Positions 7,046-10,116 of a stretch of 10,116 nucleotides of DNA are shown here, piece after piece; the first letter of the stretch is position 1, and each line of letters begins with the position of its first letter. The stretch is from JBHIAG01 sp046758465 (GTDB lineage: Bacteria > Acidobacteriota > Terriglobia > Acidiferrales > 2-02-FULL-67-57), in assembly GCA_046758465.1 (NCBI GenBank), contig JBHIAG010000080.1, positions 1 to 10,116 on the forward strand, read 5' to 3'. A program made the translations under genes and the position numbers. The notes beneath the pieces were generated by a model. It saw only the letters and a program-made list of their open reading frames with translations, was not told the DNA's origin and did no database searches.

Positions 7046-8347
7046 CTATCGCCGCGTCTTAGGGATGGTCTCGGGGTTAATCTTGCCCCCGGTCAGCTTC
7101 ACCAGGAATTGCGGCTGGCTCTTGTAGTCGCTCAAGATCCCCGAGAAGCGGATGAAGTCGCCCGCCTGCAAATTCTTGGCCTCCGGGGGCTCCGCCACTT
7201 TCACTTCCACGTTGGGGGTATTGGCCTCCGCGGCCTCCTGCGTCGCCGCCAGCCGCAGAGTCACCAAGTTGTCCGCGCTCTCGCTGACCTCAATTACCTT
7301 CCCGTCCATCTCGGGGAACTCCATCCCGCAACTCGCCAGCCAGATCAACTCTTCCTGTTCGCCACCCACTTTAAGGTCGTCGAAAATGCGCTTCACCGTC
7401 AGGTCTTGCCGCAGCGCATTGACCTCCTCGGCGGTCACCAACGGCCAGGCGGGGGGCGGTGACGCGGACGCCCGTGCCTCCGCCAGCAGCCTCTCCACCT
7501 GCCGGGTGCTGCAGGCGGGGAAGACGCGCTGGTAGGCGGCCACATTCTTGAGCAAGTAGCTCTTCACCTCTTCGCTCTTGCGAATGCCGAGGGCCACGGC
7601 ACGCGCCACATACCAGAGCCCCCGCTCCCATTCGCGCGGCTCCTTTTGCAGGAGCGCCCGGCCGAGATAGTAGTTGTAGGCGGCGTTGTCCGGGGTGTAG
7701 TCCACCAGGGCACCGTATTGCCGGGCGGCGGTGCTGTAGTCCTTCTGCCGCCAGGCCACCAGTGCCAGGACACTCCGAAAGGCCGCTTCCGCCTGCCGCT
7801 TCCGCTGCTCGAACTGCTGGCGCTCGGCAGCGCCCGCGGGGGGTTGCACCTGGCGGTAGACTTTTTCGTGCAGCTCCAGTCCTTGGCGGGCCCGCTCCGC
7901 TGCCTTCCCTGCCACCAGGTCGGCATTGGGCGTGCCATTGCGGAAGGTTTGCAGGAAGCTGAAGGTATAGACAACCAGGCCCTCGTAGTAGACGCTGTCG
8001 ATCTGCATATCGTTGTACTTCCACTGCTTGTAAAGAGCCAGCACCTGGTCCCGATCCAAAGCCAGGAAATCGTTTACCGCCTTCATCACCGTGGTATAGC
8101 GCTTCAGCGCCCAGGCGGTGCGAAACTGCTTGGGGTAGACAAAAGCGCGCAGCACCGTCTGGGGATACGTCTGCAAGCATGTCTCAATCGCCTGCAAGCG
8201 CTCCTTCGGGTCCTGGACGTCGGTGGCGGCAATACAGGTGTTGTGCTCCTGAGTCCCGTAAGGCATCTGTTGGGCCCCCAGCCGGCTCGCCGACCCCAGG
8301 ACCAAGGCTACCGCCAGCCCTGCCAGGACAATCTTGCGTCCGCTCAT
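7046..8347 (-). CDS. Exported TPR-like protein with OB-like C-terminal domain
   Basis: A 433-residue protein of unknown function. Residues 1-25 look like a Sec signal peptide: GRK, then a hydrophobic core (VLAGLAVALVLG), then SRLGA before QQ, with likely cleavage after A25. The mature body is helical; residues about 185-255 look like TPR units (LVAWRQKDYSTAARQYGALVDYTPDNAAYNYYLGRALL). After a Pro-rich linker near 296-302, residues about 346-425 alternate in beta-strand fashion (GKVIEV, VTLRL, VEVKVAE, GDFIRFSGILSDY, QFLVKL), reminiscent of OB-like or tRNA_anti-like domains. Four cysteines (38, 57, 279, 340) could form disulfides outside the cytoplasm. Start: ATG at 8347-8345; AAGGAGG lies 14 nt upstream, a long spacing, with GAGAGA closer. 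It has its own strong promoter. Periplasmic location and a scaffold or binding role are inferences. Confidence 0.85.
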   Translation of the reverse strand: MSGRKIVLAGLAVALVLGSASRLGAQQMPYGTQEHNTCIAATDVQDPKERLQAIETCLQTYPQTVLRAFVYPKQFRTAWALKRYTTVMKAVNDFLALDRDQVLALYKQWKYNDMQIDSVYYEGLVVYTFSFLQTFRNGTPNADLVAGKAAERARQGLELHEKVYRQVQPPAGAAERQQFEQRKRQAEAAFRSVLALVAWRQKDYSTAARQYGALVDYTPDNAAYNYYLGRALLQKEPREWERGLWYVARAVALGIRKSEEVKSYLLKNVAAYQRVFPACSTRQVERLLAEARASASPPPAWPLVTAEEVNALRQDLTVKRIFDDLKVGGEQEELIWLASCGMEFPEMDGKVIEVSESADNLVTLRLAATQEAAEANTPNVEVKVAEPPEAKNLQAGDFIRFSGILSDYKSQPQFLVKLTGGKINPETIPKTRR

Positions 8348-8423
8348 CGGTTGTCTCTCTGCCTCCTTGGCGTTCGACTCCTACCCGTATCAAGAAGGGA
8401 TAACCCGCTCAAAACAAACTGCC

Positions 8424-8452
8424 ATTATACGGAGGCGCTAGGCGACGCGCAA
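8424..8452 (-). promoter_or_regulatory. Strong sigma70-type promoter of the exported TPR-like gene
   Basis: On the minus strand TTGCGC (8452-8447) precedes a perfect TATAAT (8429-8424) at 17 nt. Transcription would start near 8417, leaving a leader of about 70 nt before the ATG. Confidence 0.75.
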
Positions 8453-8497
8453 GAGTCTTTTCTTCGCCGCCATCTCCTTCCCGCGCCCTCCCCCCTC

Positions 8498-8525
8498 TTG
8501 GTAAGATGAAAGCCCAGGCTAAATC
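8498..8525 (+). promoter_or_regulatory. Weak candidate promoter of the SDR gene
   Basis: TTGGTA (8498-8503) and TAAATC (8520-8525) are 16 nt apart. The -35 is fair and the -10 poor. It is the best plus-strand match in the divergent spacer 8348-8558, which otherwise holds the minus-strand promoter and nothing else I recognise. Confidence 0.3.
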
Positions 8526-8558
8526 GTTTCCCGCAAAATAGCCTCCGGGGAGTCAATC

Positions 8559-9278
8559 ATGAGCCCTGCCCGCGTCCCTGAGACCCCGCTGGCCATCGTC
8601 ACCGGCGCCAGCCGCGGCATCGGCTATGCCATCGCGGTCGAACTGGCCCGGCGCGGCCACCGCCTGGCGGTGCTTGCCCGCCACCCCCGGCCGCTGGAAG
8701 AGGCCGCCCGCCGGCTCACCCCGGCGGCCCCGGCGGTGCGCGCTTTCGCTTGCGACGTCCAAGACAACGCCCAGGTGCGAGCCACCTTCGAGCGAATCCT
8801 CGATTGGGGGCAGCGGGTGGACGTTCTGGTGAACAACGCCGGCATCGGCGCCTTTGCTCCCACCCACAAGCTGTCGGAGGCCGACTGGGATGCGACCCTG
8901 AACACCAACCTCCGCGGGGTCTTCTACTGCTCCCGGGCGGTAATTCCGCGCATGATCACGCAGCGCGCTGGCCACATTGTCAACATCAGCTCCCTGGCGG
9001 GCAAGAACGCCTTTGCGGGGGGCAGCGCCTATTGCGCCTCCAAGTGGGGCCTGCGGGGCTTGACCTACTGCATGGCGGAAGACCTGCGCGGTTATGGCAT
9101 CCGGGTCAGCGTCATCTGTCCCGGGACCGTACACACCGAATTCTCGCCTCACCCCGGCAAGGACCCCAAGAAGATGCTGCAGCCGCAGGACGTGGCGCGG
9201 GTGATGGGCTGGTTGCTCACGCAGGAGCAGCAGAGCTTCGTCAGCGAAGTGCTCCTCCGCCCCACCCAGAAACCTTAG
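8559..9278 (+). CDS. Short-chain dehydrogenase/reductase, substrate unknown
   Basis: A 239-residue classical SDR with a Rossmann fold. The cofactor motif TGASRGIG is at residues 15-22, the NNAG motif at 92-95, and the catalytic residues N117, S145 (in NISSLAG), Y158 and K162 (YCASK) are all present, so it should be an active NAD(P)H-dependent oxidoreductase. The basic residue R41 after the second strand (LAR) suggests NADPH. PG at the end of strand six (ICPGTVHTEF) is also as expected. The sequence is FabG-like in outline, but there is no fatty-acid gene nearby and the C-terminus (SFVSEVLLRPTQKP) does not settle the substrate. Start is ATG with GGGGAG six bases upstream. It is divergent from the exported TPR-like gene and convergent with the helical-repeat gene. 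Confidence 0.93.
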   Translation: MSPARVPETPLAIVTGASRGIGYAIAVELARRGHRLAVLARHPRPLEEAARRLTPAAPAVRAFACDVQDNAQVRATFERILDWGQRVDVLVNNAGIGAFAPTHKLSEADWDATLNTNLRGVFYCSRAVIPRMITQRAGHIVNISSLAGKNAFAGGSAYCASKWGLRGLTYCMAEDLRGYGIRVSVICPGTVHTEFSPHPGKDPKKMLQPQDVARVMGWLLTQEQQSFVSEVLLRPTQKP

Positions 9279-9293
9279 CGGGTCTCCCCCCTC

Positions 9294-9373
9294 TGTCATG
9301 CTGAACGAAGTGAAGCCTCTCAAGAGGAGATTCTTCGCTCGCCTGCCGCCGGCAGGCTTGGCTCAGAATGACA
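9294..9373. repeat. Composite palindromic REP-like element between convergent genes
   Basis: The ends TGTCATGCTGA (9294-9304) and TCAGAATGACA (9363-9373) are inverted repeats matching at 10 of 11 positions. Inside are CCTCT-CA-AGAGG (9316-9327) and a perfect 8-bp hairpin GCCTGCCG-C-CGGCAGGC (9341-9357). The end sequences resemble a dispersed intergenic repeat known from Acidobacteria and other phyla (recalled, not searched). It occupies most of the 128-nt spacer between two converging stop codons and could end transcription from both sides. Only one copy is in the window. Confidence 0.7.
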
Positions 9374-9406
9374 GGCTTGTCTCTGCCAGGGTCGGGGCGC
9401 GAGGGG

Positions 9407-10116
9407 TTAGCCTGGCTGCCGGCGCAACCGCCGTGCCGCCTCCGCTTTCACGTACTCCCGCATCGTCGCCGGCATTCGGTGGTCGCTGGCGATGGCGAGC
9501 AGGTCGTCGGGTTTCAGGCCGGGCAAAAACTCCAGCGCCAGCCGCAGCGGGGTCCGAGGATGCCGAACCAGTTGCAGACGGAGGTCGTAGCGCAGCGACC
9601 ATTTCGGATGCTGGGCGAGCTGCTCCACCACCGCCACCGGCAGTTCATCGTGCCGCAACACCCCCAGCAGCGCTGCCTCGGTCATAAAGGGGTTGTCGAG
9701 CGCCGCCCGGATCACCGGTTCGTTCCCTTCCAGTAGCAGCGCCGCCACCACCCGCGCCGTGCTCCGCCGGGCTACGGCGATCTGCTGGCCCAGGGGAAGC
9801 TGCTTCACTCGATTGATAATCTGGTTTTCCGCCAGACGCTTGATCTCCGTGGGCACCGCCGGCTGCAGGCTGACCGTGACCAGGTCGAACAGGTAGAGAA
9901 ATTTCATCAGCCGCAGCGACACCAAACGCGGAGTGCGCGCGTGCTCGACCAGCGCCACCTTCACCCGCTGGCTCCGTGTCAGTTGCTCGTTCTTAGCAAT
10001 CGCCTCCAGTAACTCGCGCGGCAAATCTTTGCGGTGGAGCAGTATCAACAGGTGCTCTTCGCTCAGGAAGGGATTGCGCAGCAGCGCCTCCAGCACTTCC
10101 ACCGCAGGGTCATGCA
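9407..10116 (-). CDS. Helical-repeat protein with internal duplication, N-terminus beyond the window
   Basis: The minus frame is open to the right edge, and residues upstream of the first internal GTG (HDPAVEVLEALLRNP) continue the repeat pattern, so the true start lies beyond the window. The visible 236 residues are Leu/Ala/Arg-rich and helical. Numbering from that GTG (10102), residues 10-74 and 137-201 align without gaps at a shift of exactly 127, with about 21 identities in 65, including NPF, LP, H.RTP and a closing DL. The pattern resembles HEAT-like or leucine-rich-variant solenoids (HPRTPLRLALEFL). No signal peptide, membrane segment or catalytic motif is visible in this part. A scaffold or protein-binding role is inference; I do not recognise a named family. 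TAA stop at 9409-9407, just past the palindromic element. Confidence 0.8.
   Translation of the reverse strand, partial: HDPAVEVLEALLRNPFLSEEHLLILLHRKDLPRELLEAIAKNEQLTRSQRVKVALVEHARTPRLVSLRLMKFLYLFDLVTVSLQPAVPTEIKRLAENQIINRVKQLPLGQQIAVARRSTARVVAALLLEGNEPVIRAALDNPFMTEAALLGVLRHDELPVAVVEQLAQHPKWSLRYDLRLQLVRHPRTPLRLALEFLPGLKPDDLLAIASDHRMPATMREYVKAEAARRLRRQPG

Noticed and set aside
7646..8509. A 287-codon plus-strand open frame opposite the exported TPR-like gene
   Set aside because: The minus strand has a signal peptide and a strong promoter. The plus frame has no recognisable domain and ends inside the neighbouring promoter region.
8553..9323. A 256-codon minus-strand open frame opposite the SDR gene
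   Set aside because: All SDR motifs read on the plus strand; this frame is a shadow that runs into the palindromic element.
1..10116. A defence island, CRISPR array, toxin-antitoxin pair, phage or insertion sequence
   Set aside because: No transposase, integrase, nuclease, direct-repeat array or paired small genes are visible; the genes are housekeeping or single hypotheticals with similar base composition.

Overview
This high-GC bacterial window holds seven protein genes in a compact housekeeping layout. No mobile element, CRISPR array, tRNA or rRNA is visible. The best guess at origin is Acidobacteriota. Three things support this: the SMC head domain with a Pro/Ala/Glu-rich insert, a stand-alone Fis-type regulator of about 70 residues, and REP-like palindromes of the TGTCAT..CTGA / TCAG..ATGACA kind between convergent genes. 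This is judged from recalled family resemblance, not from a search.

Layout from left to right. Positions 1-1424 (minus) carry cysS, cysteinyl-tRNA synthetase, complete except for its last few residues, which run off the left edge. A 316-nt divergent spacer (1425-1740) holds a good cysS promoter, two perfect 10-bp palindromes and a leader hairpin. Positions 1741-5442 (plus) carry smc, the chromosome-condensation ATPase; a GTG start behind AAGGAGG is preferred over an upstream in-frame TTG. Positions 5558-6460 (plus) carry purC (SAICAR synthetase) with its own sigma70-type promoter, directly preceded by a short pyrimidine tandem repeat. Positions 6528-6746 (plus) carry a small Fis/HTH_8-type DNA-binding protein. 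A 299-nt convergent spacer (6747-7045) contains hairpins and a REP-like palindrome but no convincing gene. Positions 7046-8347 (minus) carry an exported protein with a TPR-like helical body and an OB-like beta-rich C-terminal domain, expressed from a strong TTGCGC-N17-TATAAT promoter. Positions 8559-9278 (plus) carry a classical short-chain dehydrogenase/reductase. Positions 9279-9406 hold a composite palindromic element between convergent genes. Positions 9407-10116 (minus) carry the C-terminal part of a helical-repeat protein whose start lies beyond the right edge; it contains an ungapped internal duplication with a 127-residue period.

The genes do not form one pathway. cysS (translation), smc (chromosome organisation) and purC (purine synthesis) are independent core functions, each with its own signals. 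purC and the Fis-type gene may be co-transcribed, since they are 67 nt apart on the same strand, but a nested hairpin lies between them. I found no convincing undescribed multi-gene system. The items most worth a second look are the duplicated helical-repeat protein, the exported TPR plus OB-like protein, the small Fis-type regulator, and the repeat and palindrome structures in the spacers.
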